A stretch of DNA of 64,000 bases from Ignavibacteria bacterium (GCA_016710985.1 JADJTX010000062.1:124001-188000), one strand, 5' to 3'; positions 20,003 through 28,853 are shown, counted from the stretch's first letter. Translations and numbers: made by a program. Notes: a model not told the origin generated them from the letters alone.

Positions 20003-20614
20003 ATTTTACTCCTTTGTTATTTTATGTTTAGAAATGTGAGTTATAATAATTATTCTGAGTATTAATTAAAACTAATAAAGGCTTGTATTAAAAGAATGTA
20101 ATCGTTCTTAAAGTCTGCAAAACAGATCAATAAAAAATTTCTCAGTGTAACACTGTGTACTCAGCACCTCTGTCGTAATTTTTAGCTTTCGGAACATTGT
20201 TGTCGAAAACGTTTTTTAAAAATTTAAAATAGCACAAACTTTAATCTGTTTTGATATTATTCTTGAATAAATATTGAGTCTTTTTAAATCAACCCCTGAT
20301 CCATCTAACATTATAATTAGCTGTCCAAAATAAATTTATGTTAATTCTATTTAAAAATTAGTGATAATATTTTTTAATTCGTGATCATTCGTGAAATACT
20401 GGCAAGCTTTTTTCTTTATTTTGGACGGAGTGTTTTCGGAAGACACGGATCGTTTTGACGGATATGACATTTTAAGAATGCTACTTTTATTTCCACTTAT
20501 TATTTAAATTGAAAGAGTTGAATTTTTGAAAGCAATAATAACGGGTTAAAATCATCTTTATGTTAAACTTTTAACTGTATAAATACATCAAAGAATCACA
20601 ATTATAAAATACCA
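20003..20614. other. 612-bp gap with degraded repeats
   Basis: No open frame looks real. A half copy of the CACAGAG element lies at about 20137-20180 (TTTCTCAGTGTAACACTGTG, then CACCTCTG). Part of the CCACGAATT family lies at 20372-20400 (AATTCGTGATCATTCGTGAA). The remainder is featureless AT-rich DNA containing the promoters of both divergent neighbours, which I cannot pinpoint. Confidence 0.5.
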
Positions 20615-21394
20615 ATGTATAAAACAATTTTATTTGAACAAAAGGATAGTGTACTAACAATTACACTCAACAGACCTGATGTATATAATGCATTTAATGT
20701 TGAAATGCTTACTGAACTTCACGATGCATTTAAAAAAGCCGGTGAAGATGAGAATGTAAGATGTGTTATTCTGACAGGCGCAGGGAAAGCATTTTGTTCA
20801 GGGCAGGATCTGAAAGATTTCAATGAAAAGAAACTAACGTTTAAGGAAGCTCTGGAGCAAAGATATAATCCATTAATAAAGAGTATTGTTTCATTGCCAA
20901 AGCCTGTCATATGTGCGATTAATGGAGTTGCGGCAGGTGCAGGTCTTTCACTGGCATTAGCTTGTGATTATCGTATAGCGGTTGAAAATGCTGCATTAAT
21001 AGAAGTCTTCATAAATGTTGGACTTGTACCGGACAGTGGTTCGGGTTTTTTCCTGCCGAGAATCATCGGTTATGCAAAAGCATTTGAGATGTGTGCAACC
21101 GGAGGTAAACTTACAGCGATTGAAGCAAAGGAATATGGTTTGGTAAACAAATTAGTATCGTCAAATAAACTCCTGATGAAGTCTGCAATGATCACCGCGA
21201 AAAGTTTTGCAGCAAAACCGACCAAAGCAATCGGAATGATCAAAGATCTTTTGAATAAATCATTTCAGTCAGGTCTTGATGAAATACTCGAGCTTGAAGG
21301 AAACTATCAGCAGCAGGCAGGTAATTCGGAGGATTTCAAAGAGGGGATTGCTTCTTTTCTTGAGAAAAGGAAATCTGTCTTTAAAGGAAAGTAA
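20615..21394 (+). CDS. Enoyl-CoA hydratase/isomerase (PaaG-like)
   Basis: Crotonase-fold enzyme; 259 aa, no targeting signal. Oxyanion-hole glycines are in GKAFCSGQDLKDF and GVAAGAGLSLALACDYR. The stretch LVPDSGSGFFLPRIIGYAKA is typical of PaaG, the 1,2-epoxyphenylacetyl-CoA (oxepin-CoA forming) isomerase. No other phenylacetate genes are here, so a general delta3-delta2 enoyl-CoA isomerase or hydratase role is equally possible. It starts with ATG and is followed by an M48 protease gene. Confidence 0.88.
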   Translation: MYKTILFEQKDSVLTITLNRPDVYNAFNVEMLTELHDAFKKAGEDENVRCVILTGAGKAFCSGQDLKDFNEKKLTFKEALEQRYNPLIKSIVSLPKPVICAINGVAAGAGLSLALACDYRIAVENAALIEVFINVGLVPDSGSGFFLPRIIGYAKAFEMCATGGKLTAIEAKEYGLVNKLVSSNKLLMKSAMITAKSFAAKPTKAIGMIKDLLNKSFQSGLDEILELEGNYQQQAGNSEDFKEGIASFLEKRKSVFKGK

Positions 21395-21453
21395 AAATAT
21401 ACAGGAACAAATTGTTCGTTTAGTATGTAGTAATTAACACAATAAATCAAATA

Positions 21454-22308
21454 ATGAAAACAATTCAAAACATCAGCAAATAAGTATTCCCGTTACTTAT
21501 AACACTTCTTTTAACATCCTCATTAATTTCTTTATCAGTTTTAAACAGCTGCGGAGCGAATATTTTTTCTGTGCAGGATGATGCAGATCTTGGAAAGGAA
21601 GTACAGCAGCAGATTAAAGATGATCCGCAAAATTTTCCGGTAATGAAAGGTCATCCTGAAGTAAAGGAATACGTGAACGGTCTCGGCAAATATGTTCTGC
21701 AAAATTCAAAATACATAGAGTACAAAAATGTTTTCCCCTATTCATTTGAAATAATTCATGATGACAGTACTGTAAATGCCTTCTGTCTGCCGGGTGGGAT
21801 TATTTATGTTTATACAGGTTTGATAAAATTTCTGGATAATGAAGCTGCCCTCACAGGAGTAATAGGGCATGAGATCGCACATGCCGAAAGAAGACACATG
21901 ACGCAAAGGCTTACCTCTTATTACGGTGTGAGTGTAATTATGAGTCTGGTCTTAGGGAGCAATCCAAGCATGCTTGGAGAGATAGCAGCAAACTTATTTG
22001 TAGGTCTTGGATTTCTTGCTAACAGCCGTTCGGATGAAGAAGAAGCCGATGACTATTCGATTAAATATTTAACCGGCACAAAATATTATCCCGGAGCCAT
22101 AACTTATTTTTTTGACAAAATAAAAGAAGAGCAGAGAATAAAAGGTCAGACACCCGGTGATCTTGACAGGTTATTGGCAACACATCCTCTCCCACAGGAC
22201 AGGATTGACAATGTTACACAGAAACTGAGTAAGATAAAGCCAAAGCCGGATCCGACAAAGGGTTTATTTACGGACGAGTATCAGAGGATGAAGGCGAAAC
22301 TTCCTTAA
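21454..22308 (+). CDS. M48-family metalloprotease lipoprotein, in-frame stop in the signal peptide
   Basis: Zinc metalloprotease of the M48B (LoiP/BepA-like) type, probably involved in periplasmic quality control. The zinc site is VIGHEIAHAERRH and the third ligand lies in NSRSDEEEADDYSI. From ATG 21454 the frame is MKTIQNISK-stop-VFPLLITLLL and then SVLNSCGANIF, a good lipoprotein signal interrupted by one TAA at 21481-21483. The first usable start after it, GTG 21571, would give a 245-aa form with no export signal. A K codon (AAA) changed to TAA, by mutation or error, is the simplest reading. Full length would be 284 aa. Confidence 0.85.
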
Positions 22309-22355
22309 GAGCATTTACTAATATTAGAATTTTTTTAAATAATTAAAAAATAAAA

Positions 22356-22877
22356 ATGAGAAAAATCTTATTAACATTTATATCAATGCTGTTTGTGACC
22401 TCTTTATCAATGGGGCAGAGCGGAGTTGAAATAAATGATGTAAACTTCAAATTTAAATTTTCATTACCGGCGGACTGGAAGGAAAGACAGGTAGAGGAAA
22501 CTGTAAAGAAAGATGCAATTTCTTATTCATTTGATAAGAACGACGGGAAAGTTGCGATCATGGTACTTGCTTTTAAAGTGAATGAAGTAAAGAATCTGAA
22601 TGATTTTATATACACACTTGAAAAAGATCTGACACTGAACATTCCAAAACGTGACGGGGATTATTCTGATTTTGATCAGGGAAATTATGACGGAAGAAGC
22701 GCAAAGTATAAAGATACTGAATTTACTGAAGTGATCTATTTTTACAGAACAAAAGTAATTGACGGAGAGAATTTCACTTATCTTTTGAGATTTATTACAC
22801 CGACCAGTAATTTCAACTCAAGTCTGGAAGTCGATATAAGCAAAATTGCGGGAAATTTTGCACCGGTGCTTCCGTAG
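22356..22877 (+). CDS. Secreted protein of unknown function, PsbP-like fold possible
   Basis: 173 aa with a signal peptide (about 1-20, ending LSMGQ). The mature part resembles the single-domain PsbP/DUF1795-type fold: FKFSLPADWKERQVEE near its start, YDGRSAKYKDTEF in the middle and YLLRFITPTSNF near the end. No catalytic motif is seen. It follows the M48 protease by 47 bp on the same strand and may share its transcript. A heptad array starts 4 bp after its stop. Confidence 0.7.
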   Translation: MRKILLTFISMLFVTSLSMGQSGVEINDVNFKFKFSLPADWKERQVEETVKKDAISYSFDKNDGKVAIMVLAFKVNEVKNLNDFIYTLEKDLTLNIPKRDGDYSDFDQGNYDGRSAKYKDTEFTEVIYFYRTKVIDGENFTYLLRFITPTSNFNSSLEVDISKIAGNFAPVLP

Positions 22878-22880
22878 TGT

Positions 22881-23025
22881 AATGAGCAATGAGCAATGAG
22901 CAATGAGCAATGAACAATGAGCAATGAACAATGAACAATGAACAATGAACAATGAACAATGAACAATGGGTAATGAACAATGAACAATGAATAATGAGTA
23001 ATGAATAATAAATAATGAGTAATCG
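22881..23025. repeat. Heptad array, units AATGAGC/AATGAAC
   Basis: About twenty copies of AATGARC, grading into AATGAGT and AATAATG, begin 4 bp after the stop of the preceding gene. Long open frames on the minus strand here are only translated repeats. Confidence 0.92.
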
Positions 23026-23043
23026 AGAAAGTCCTTTTATGTT

Positions 23044-23080
23044 AAAAAGAGATTCCATCTTTTAAATAGATGGAATCTCT
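23044..23080 (-). terminator. Rho-independent terminator
   Basis: A perfect 13-bp stem AGAGATTCCATCT / AGATGGAATCTCT with a 7-base loop. On the minus strand it is followed by TTTTTAAC, placing it just downstream of the gene ending at 23090. Confidence 0.85.
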
Positions 23081-23089
23081 GATTTCTCT

Positions 23090-23705
23090 TCACGGAACCA
23101 CCACCTTCAATACATCCGACTGTTGTCCTACATCACTATCCACTTCAAAAAAATATGCATAATATTCACGTTGTTCGGGTTTTCCGGGATCAAGCTTTAG
23201 CCGGTTATCATTGTAAGGGGAAGCTGTATCAACCGCAAGAAAAGTGAAATCAGTTTCAGCTCCTCTTTTTGAATAAATCTTAATACCGTCTGTACCTTCC
23301 TTCCGGAATTTGATCACCACCTCCAGACCGTTTATAGTTGCTTTCAGATCAGGTTTCAGAGCAACAAGGTTTTTTGACGGAAGGTCAGAGCCGATAATTC
23401 CCAGATCATCACCTATTCCTGAATTGTAAGTCTTTGAAGATTTTATTTGCTTGGCAATCCGCCTTATCTCATTTACAGACCTGCTTCTGGAATTATTATA
23501 GTCTTCAACAGCTGATTTTGATTCTGCTTTTTTTTGAAGTCATATTAGTGAATGCAGTTCTGTGTTCGTTTATTATTTGAACTGCTTCAGTTACTTCATC
23601 CGGTTTCAGTCCGAGAACCGGCGCATGGACTATTAACTTTGTGACTAAGTTTGATTCGAATGAATCAAGGTCTGCATTCCCCATAGGGATAAAGTCATTT
23701 TTCAT
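23090..23705 (-). CDS. Uncharacterised protein with helical N-domain and fibronectin-III-like C-domain, frameshifted
   Basis: The frame breaks in an A8 run (T8 at 23528-23535 on the plus strand). Dropping one A joins FTNMTSKK to AESKSAVEDYNNSRSR and gives about 204 aa. The N-terminal part (FIPMGNADLDSFESNLVTK, then LGLKPDEVTE) and the C-terminal beta domain (DGIKIYSKRGAETDFTFLA ... DVLKVVV) recall a widespread family of short, unstudied bacterial proteins with an FN3-like end. No signal peptide. A strong AAAGGAG site precedes the ATG and a terminator follows. Function unknown; the family likeness is from memory of its pattern, not from a search. Confidence 0.65.
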
Positions 23706-23770
23706 TTTTAAATCTCCTTTTGATTAAGTTAATTATTTTTAATTTTGTTATTGAGACAAACATTAGTTCT

Positions 23771-24112
23771 TCAAGCTAAATACATTTTTTGGTTCATAAT
23801 AAAGGTTTTGTAACTAATAGGGGGACCACGGGAAATATTAAGGAAACCCTTGAAACTATAAAATAAACCCGTGACTATTCCAAGGAAACCTGTGAGTAAT
23901 GCACAGAAACCCGTTACTATTCCACGGAAACCCGTGACTATTTCACGGAAACCCGTGACTTCTCCACGGAAACCCGTGACTATTTCACGGAAACCCGTGA
24001 CTAATCCACAGAGACCCTTGACTGATCCACGGAGATCCTTGACTAATTCCCGGAAACATTTTATTCTTTCAATTTTGATGTTCACATTAATATTGTTTCT
24101 CAGATTACTCAT
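23771..24112 (-). CDS. Small repeat protein built of 7-residue units (VTGFRGI)
   Basis: 113 aa. Ten tandem 21-bp units encode heptapeptides of the form VTGFREI/VTGFRGE in the centre, flanked by a basic N terminus (MSNLRNNINVNIKIERIKCF) and a unique C terminus. The 7-residue period with paired hydrophobics could form an amphipathic or solenoid structure. No signal peptide and only a weak ribosome site. The opposite strand is also open across the array (units KPVTISR), so coding on this strand is not proven. Together with its neighbours it forms a small-gene cluster. Confidence 0.4.
   Translation of the reverse strand: MSNLRNNINVNIKIERIKCFRELVKDLRGSVKGLCGLVTGFREIVTGFRGEVTGFREIVTGFRGIVTGFCALLTGFLGIVTGLFYSFKGFLNISRGPPISYKTFIMNQKMYLA
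23847..24056. repeat. 21-bp tandem repeat, ten units
   Basis: Units of the form CCCGTGACTATTCCACGGAAA are repeated ten times without a gap. Central units are nearly identical and the edges are degraded, the usual sign of growth from the middle. The period is a multiple of three and keeps frames open on both strands. Each unit contains an internal CGTG...CACG inverted repeat. Confidence 0.95.
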
Positions 24113-24164
24113 GATCTAAAGTTTATGTCTGTGTAAAATTAATTATAAAACATAAATCCTGAAT

Positions 24165-24394
24165 TTACTTTTTTGATGATTTATCCCGGATTAATCTTTC
24201 CAGGTTTTTTAATCTTTCCGCTTTGATCTTAGATACATAATAATTTTTCCTGATTTTTTTTACATGTGCGGATTTAGAAATTTCCTGAATGTAAATTTTT
24301 TTCAGAGATTTGTAAGAAGCTCTTAGCTTAATAATTTTTTACTCATGGAATTTATTTCAATTCTAAGCTGCTCCAGTTTTTTTTCAAAGTCCAT
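24165..24394 (-). CDS. Small basic coiled-coil protein, frameshifted
   Basis: The ATG at 24394 begins MDFEKKLEQLRIEINSMSKK. In the next frame the protein continues IKLRASYKSLKKIYIQE and later KIKAERLKNLERLIRDKSSKK to a TAA at 24165. One missing A in an A6 run restores about 76 aa, lysine-rich and entirely helical. I do not recognise a family. It lies 52 bp upstream of the 21-bp repeat ORF in the same direction and could be its operon partner. Confidence 0.5.
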
Positions 24395-25054
24395 AATTTT
24401 TTTAATTTTTAGTTAATAAATTATTTAGTGGCAATATATTTATTTAACAGCGTTATGTCAAATTGTAAAAAAACCGATTTGTGAAAAAAATTTTACAATA
24501 ATTTTGGGAAGATTATTTGATCAGAGCTTGAAATTAAGCTTTTTAAAAAGAACTGATTTTCATTTTTTTTAAAAAAAGGTAAAATAGAATTTTGTATTTT
24601 ATATGAAAAAGGTAAGTTTTATGATTTTTATAGAAGCCGGAACAATTAATAATTAACAACTTCTGTAAAACTTAACAGACATCCCGTGTGCAAGTATGTC
24701 ACAAAAATATTCTACAAAGATTCTGAGAGCACAGGGTTACACAGAGATTTTTTTTCTCCAGGGAATCTTTAACAAATATTGGAATGTATTTGAATTTGTT
24801 AAAATGATTGAATCAATAAAAATAAGTTCATTAAAGATCTCTCTGTGAAGCTCTGTGATCTCTGTCCCTCTGTGTTATTTTTAATTTTGATAAGTCTATG
24901 TTTCAAAATGAAAAGCTGATGTTTCATTCCGGATCAATGTTTCAGATGAAAATAAATGCAGGGGACTCGGGGGATTAATCAGATATGTGACTTTACCTTG
25001 AAGAAGAAGGTGAATTTGTTAAAATAATTGAATTATTTAAAACAATTAAACAAG
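24395..25054. other. 660-bp non-coding stretch
   Basis: Very AT-rich, with poly-T and poly-A runs at 24540-24600 and one CACAGAG element (listed separately). No open frame, RNA fold or promoter here convinces me, apart from the probable upstream region of the small minus-strand genes just after 24394. Confidence 0.5.
24721..24878. repeat. CACAGAG-family long palindrome
   Basis: The left arm GAGAGCACAGGGTTACACAG is followed by AGATTTTTTTTCTC; the right arm has GATCTCTCTGTGAAGCTCTG and CCCTCTGTGTTA. The order of words and the T-rich segment after the left arm match 11848-12015, so these are two copies of one element. Confidence 0.75.
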
Positions 25055-25080
25055 AGCCGGGATATAAATTCCGGCTTTTT
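25055..25080. terminator. Stem-loop terminator next to the MBL hydrolase gene
   Basis: AGCCGG and CCGGCT pair around a 10-base loop and are followed by T4-5 on the plus strand. It directly touches the stop codon of the minus-strand hydrolase gene. The T tail is better on the plus strand, where no gene is upstream, so its use is uncertain. Confidence 0.5.
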
Positions 25081-25729
25081 ATTTACCTGACACCAGAAAC
25101 GGATTATATTCTCTCTCATCTTTTACATTTGTGATCTCCATGTGGCCGGGATGAAGTATATAATCGTCTTTCGTATGTTTGAATAATTTATTTTTAACTG
25201 AATCCAAAAGGATTTTCAGATCGCCGCCCTGAAGATCAGTTCTGCCGATGGAGTTTTTAAATATCAGATCGCCGCAGAACACATTTTTATTTTTATCATC
25301 TATTATGCAGACACTGCCGGGAGAGTGACCGGGAGTATTGATGAATTTTAATTCCGTTCCGTTTAAATTAATAACAGTGTCTTCCGTGATATACTCATCG
25401 ATCGGCGGGGGAGCGGGAAAATCAAGCCCGAAGAAGCGAGCCTGCTGAGGCGCATTATCAATAAGGAATTCATCACTCCTGTGCATCAGGATAGGAACTT
25501 TGAAAAAATCTTTAGCCCATTTGTTTCCGAGAATGTGATCAAGATGTCCGTGAGTGTTAACGATGTATTTTATTTTTATTTCATTATCTTCTACAATCCT
25601 ACGGACATTGTTTTTTTCAGATTCCGTAAAGGCGCCGGGGTCAATGATTATGCCTTCCTTTGAGTCTTAGTCGTAATAAATGTAACAATTCATGCTGAAG
25701 GGGTTGAGAGGAATCTGAATTACTTTCAT
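25079..25729 (-). CDS. Metallo-beta-lactamase-fold hydrolase (glyoxalase II-like), in-frame stop
   Basis: MBL-fold hydrolase of the small YcbL/GloB-like type. Metal ligands: NTHGHLDH (HxHxDH), HSPGSV and FCGDLIF (Asp), with a final HPGH. From ATG 25729 the frame reads MKVIQIPLNPFSMNCYIYYD, then a TAA at 25667-25669, then DSKEGIIIDPGAF and straight on to 25079 with no further break. The stop sits where homologues have a variable polar residue. Without readthrough, translation from the internal ATG at 25486 would lose the HxHxDH motif, so the short form would be inactive. Intact length 216 aa. Confidence 0.85.
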
Positions 25730-25786
25730 TGTTAGTAAATTGATTTTACTTTTTTTAAATTTTAATTTGCGACTGATTAAACTTTC

Positions 25787-26236
25787 ATGAGTGATACAGA
25801 CAAAATTAAGGTAATTGTAACTAATCGTAAAGCTAATTTTGAATACGAGATTTTGAACCGGTATGAAGCGGGTTTTGTAATTACAGGAACGGAAGTGAAA
25901 TCTCTCCGCGAAGGAAAGGCTAATCTTCAGGAAGCTTACGGCAGAATAATCAACGACGAAGCGTGGCTTGTCAATTCACATATCAATGAATACAAGTACG
26001 GAAACATTAACAATCACGAACCATTAAGAAACAGAAAGCTTCTTTTAAATAAAAAAGAGATAAGAAAGATAAAGCAGCAGCTTCAGGAAAAAGGACTGAC
26101 ATTAGTGCCTTTGAAAATTTATTTTAAAGGCTCACTTGTAAAAGTTGAGATAGGTATTGCAAAAGGAAAGAAGTTATATGATAAACGCGAATCAATTAAA
26201 AAAAGAGACGTAGAAAGGAATTTAAGCAGGTTATGA
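25787..26236 (+). CDS. smpB: SsrA-binding protein SmpB
   Basis: Binds tmRNA and brings it to stalled ribosomes. The fold's hallmark segments are clear: NRKANFEYEILNRYEAGFVI then TGTEVKSLREGKANLQEAY, and LVPLKIYFKGSLVKVEIGIAKGKKLYDKR split over the C-terminal half. 149 aa is normal. It starts with ATG and overlaps tyrS by 4 bp (ATGA), so the two are co-translated. No tmRNA gene is visible in this window. Confidence 0.96.
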   Translation: MSDTDKIKVIVTNRKANFEYEILNRYEAGFVITGTEVKSLREGKANLQEAYGRIINDEAWLVNSHINEYKYGNINNHEPLRNRKLLLNKKEIRKIKQQLQEKGLTLVPLKIYFKGSLVKVEIGIAKGKKLYDKRESIKKRDVERNLSRL

Positions 26237-27444
26237 GTTTTGCACCGGTAAAGGAACAAATGGATATTATAAGGGAAGGAACAGTTGAAATCATTCCTGA
26301 AGATGAACTCGTCAGAAAGATTGAGAAATCCATTAAAGAGAATAAACCATTAAACATAAAGTTAGGCTGTGACCCTTCAAGACCGGATTTGCATATTGGC
26401 CACTCGGTTGTATTGAATAAGCTGAGACAGTTTCAGGGGTTAGGTCACAATGCAATTTTAATTGTAGGCGACTATACAGGAATGATAGGTGATCCTTCGG
26501 GAAAGAAGAAGACACGGCCTCAGCTTACATTTGAAGAAACAAGGATCAACGGTGAAACATATTTTAAGCAAGCCGGGAAAATTCTTGATCTGGAAAAGAC
26601 AAGGATCGTCTATAACTCCGAATGGCTTGAAAAAATTGATCTGAAAGAACTGATAAATATTATCAGTAAGTTTACCGTGCAGAGAATTCTTGAACGTGAT
26701 GATTTCACAAACAGGTTAAAAGATCAGACTGAAATATCTTTTCATGAAATGCTGTATCCGATAATGCAGGGATATGACTCTTATGCAATTGACTCTGATG
26801 TAGAGCTTGGAGGAACCGATCAGAAGTTTAACAATCTTGTCGGACGCGACATGCAGAGAAGATTCGGGAAGGAACCGCAGGTAGTCATTACAATGCCGCT
26901 GCTGGAGGGGACTGACGGTTCTGAAAAGATGAGCAAGTCTCTTGATAATGCAATCGGGATTACTGACGAACCAAAAAACATCTTCGGAAAGACAATGAGT
27001 ATTCCTGATGTTTTAATTTATAAATATTTTCAGCTTGCAACAAAAATTAATAAAGAAGAACTTGCTAAGATAAAAAGAGATCTTGAAAGCGGTGAAGCTA
27101 ATCCGAGAGATGTAAAAAGGAAACTCGGATTTGAACTCGTGAAGCTGTATTATGATGAAGACACTGCAAATAAAACCATTGAAGAATTTGATAAGATATT
27201 TATAAAAAAAGAAATTCCCGATGACATTCCTGAGGTGACTTTGAAAGAAGATTCCATGAAGCTTGTCGATCTGCTTACTTCAAACAATTTATCAGAATCA
27301 AAAACAGCTGCGAGGAAACTCATAGAGCAGGGTGCCGTCAGCATTAATGGTCAAAAGATCACAGACGTAAATTCAGAGATAGAAATAATCAACGGAATGG
27401 TATTTAAGGTGGGAAAGAGAAAGTTTTTGAAAATAGTTCATTGA
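26233..27444 (+). CDS. tyrS: Tyrosyl-tRNA synthetase
   Basis: Class I aminoacyl-tRNA synthetase that charges tRNA-Tyr. The HIGH-type motif is PDLHIGHSVVL, the KMSKS loop is SEKMSKSLDNAIG, and a C-terminal S4 RNA-binding domain ends the protein (about 335-403, TAARKLIEQGAVSINGQK). The form GDYTGMIGDPSGKKKTRP marks the TyrZ-like branch. 403 aa is normal. Its stop TGA lies in the first unit of the TTGAGTTTA array that follows. Confidence 0.96.
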   Translation: MSFAPVKEQMDIIREGTVEIIPEDELVRKIEKSIKENKPLNIKLGCDPSRPDLHIGHSVVLNKLRQFQGLGHNAILIVGDYTGMIGDPSGKKKTRPQLTFEETRINGETYFKQAGKILDLEKTRIVYNSEWLEKIDLKELINIISKFTVQRILERDDFTNRLKDQTEISFHEMLYPIMQGYDSYAIDSDVELGGTDQKFNNLVGRDMQRRFGKEPQVVITMPLLEGTDGSEKMSKSLDNAIGITDEPKNIFGKTMSIPDVLIYKYFQLATKINKEELAKIKRDLESGEANPRDVKRKLGFELVKLYYDEDTANKTIEEFDKIFIKKEIPDDIPEVTLKEDSMKLVDLLTSNNLSESKTAARKLIEQGAVSINGQKITDVNSEIEIINGMVFKVGKRKFLKIVH

Positions 27445-27769
27445 GTTCATTGAGTTTATTGAGTTTATTGAGTTTATTGAGTTTATTGAGTTTTATATAG
27501 TTCATTTAGTTTATTTAGTTTACTAACTATACAAACTTTACAAAACTACAAAAAACTATGGGCTTTACAAACTATACGAACTATACGAACTCTACATACT
27601 ATTACAAACTAAACGAACTATACAAACTATACGAACTAAACGAACTAAACGAACTATATAAACTTAAACAAACTTAACAAACTTAACAAACTTAACAAAC
27701 TTAACAAACTTAACAAACTTAACAAACTTAACAAACTTAACAAACTTAACAAACTTAACAAACTTAAAC
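27441..27769. repeat. Nonamer arrays between tyrS and pdaD
   Basis: Units of TTGAGTTTA/TTTAGTTTA (27441-27530) give way to AACTATACG-type words (27560-27660) and then about eleven perfect AACTTAACA units (27671-27769). Period is 9, not 7. T-rich units on the left are partly complementary to A-rich units on the right, so the transcript could fold back on itself. The array ends about 14 bp before the pdaD start. It accounts for the whole 339-bp gap. Confidence 0.92.
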
Positions 27770-27783
27770 AGGAGACAGAAAAA

Positions 27784-28329
27784 TTGTTTAAACCAACAAA
27801 ACTATTTTTCACTAAAGGTGTAGGGAGGCATAAGGATTATCTTCAGTCATTTGAGCTGGCCTTAAGAACTGCCGGCATTGAAAAATGTAATATCGTAACA
27901 GTTTCAAGCATATTTCCGGGAGGATGCAAGCGGATAACTGTAGAGCAGGGAAAAGAATTACTCGAACCCGGGCAGATCACTTTTTGTGTAATGGCAAGAA
28001 ACTTTACGAATGAGCCAAACAGGCTGATCGCATCTTCAATTGGAGTTGCGCTGCCATCAGATGACAGCCACTATGGATATATTTCCGAGCATCATCCGTT
28101 TGGTGAGCCGGAAAAGATATCCGGAGAATATGCAGAAGATCTTGCAGCAACTATGCTTGCGACTACGCTTGGCGTTGAATTTGATCCTGAAACTGCCTGG
28201 AACGAAAGAGAAAATCTTTACAAGCAGAGCGGTAAGATCATTAAGACATTCAATGTCACACAGTCTGCTGAAGGTGATAAGAACGGATTATGGACCACAG
28301 TAATATCCTGTGTGGTTTTTCTTCCGTAA
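27784..28329 (+). CDS. pdaD: Pyruvoyl-dependent arginine decarboxylase
   Basis: Makes agmatine from arginine, the first step of a polyamine route. It self-cleaves to form a pyruvoyl group: the cut is expected between the two serines of IVTVSSIFPGG (S41-S42). The acid motif YISEHHPFGE is also present. 181 aa fits the family. The start is TTG at 27784 after a good AGGAGA site, which is itself at the end of the nonamer array (AAACAGGAGACAG). It is followed 25 bp later by a YtxH-like gene. Confidence 0.94.
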   Translation: MFKPTKLFFTKGVGRHKDYLQSFELALRTAGIEKCNIVTVSSIFPGGCKRITVEQGKELLEPGQITFCVMARNFTNEPNRLIASSIGVALPSDDSHYGYISEHHPFGEPEKISGEYAEDLAATMLATTLGVEFDPETAWNERENLYKQSGKIIKTFNVTQSAEGDKNGLWTTVISCVVFLP

Positions 28330-28354
28330 GTGAATATTACTGAAAGGAGTAATT

Positions 28355-28723
28355 ATGTCAAAAAAATTATATATAGGGATTGCTGCAGGAATTCTTATTG
28401 GAATTTCAATTCCTGCACTTCTGAAATTTAAACGCGAAGAAGAGTTATTTTCAGATGAGGACCTGTCGGATGAAAATGATATGCTTCACAGGGCTAACCA
28501 CTATCTTAAGCTTGCAAAGAGTAAAGTAGATGAAATGGTCACTGAAGCAGAGCAAAAATCAAATTCATATTTAACTGAAGCCGGAAAGATACTTTCACTC
28601 GCAAAAGAGAAGACTTCAGCTATTCATTTTGAACATAATAATCTTGCAGAAGAAGAGATAGATAAAATTAAAGCTGAAGTAGATCGGAGTATTGAAAAAT
28701 TTAAAAGAGAATTTAATAATTAA
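28355..28723 (+). CDS. YtxH-like membrane-anchored coiled-coil protein
   Basis: 122 aa. One N-terminal membrane helix (about 5-23, YIGIAAGILIGISIPALL) is followed by an acidic linker and a long amphipathic helix. This is the layout of YtxH/gas-vesicle-like envelope proteins. A strong AAAGGAGT site precedes the ATG. The last residues (EFNN) and the stop run into a TAATAAT array. Function unknown. Confidence 0.7.
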   Translation: MSKKLYIGIAAGILIGISIPALLKFKREEELFSDEDLSDENDMLHRANHYLKLAKSKVDEMVTEAEQKSNSYLTEAGKILSLAKEKTSAIHFEHNNLAEEEIDKIKAEVDRSIEKFKREFNN

Positions 28724-28790
28724 TAATTAATAAATTAATAATTAATAATTAATAATGACTAACCATTGACTATTCACTATTGACTATTCA
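28717..28790. repeat. Heptad arrays (TAATAAT, CACTATTGACTATT words)
   Basis: TTAATAA units begin at the last codons of the YtxH-like gene, followed by TGACTATTCACTATTGACTA words that run up to the terminator. Confidence 0.8.
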
Positions 28791-28792
28791 CT

Positions 28793-28834
28793 AAAAAAAA
28801 ACAGGAGCTAAAATATATCTGCTCCTGTTTTTTT
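28793..28834. terminator. Bidirectional rho-independent terminator
   Basis: ACAGGAGC and GCTCCTGT pair around a 12-base loop, with eight A before and seven T after. It lies between convergent genes and should work in both directions. Confidence 0.9.
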
Positions 28835-28853
28835 AGATTAAATTTTTTCTCTT

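Noticed and set aside
20003..20614. A riboswitch or small RNA in the long gap before the PaaG-like gene
   Set aside because: Only fragments of the CACAGAG and CCACGAATT families are visible; no conserved riboswitch core is recognised.
22778..23058. Open frames on the minus strand rich in FIVHCSL repeats
   Set aside because: They are direct translations of the AATGARC heptad array; since 7 is not a multiple of 3, each array gives a 7-residue pattern in any open frame.
23871..24119. Plus-strand 82-aa frame of KPVTISR units
   Set aside because: No ribosome site and a GTG start inside a repeat unit; the minus-strand frame has longer unique flanks and fits its neighbours' direction. Not fully excluded.
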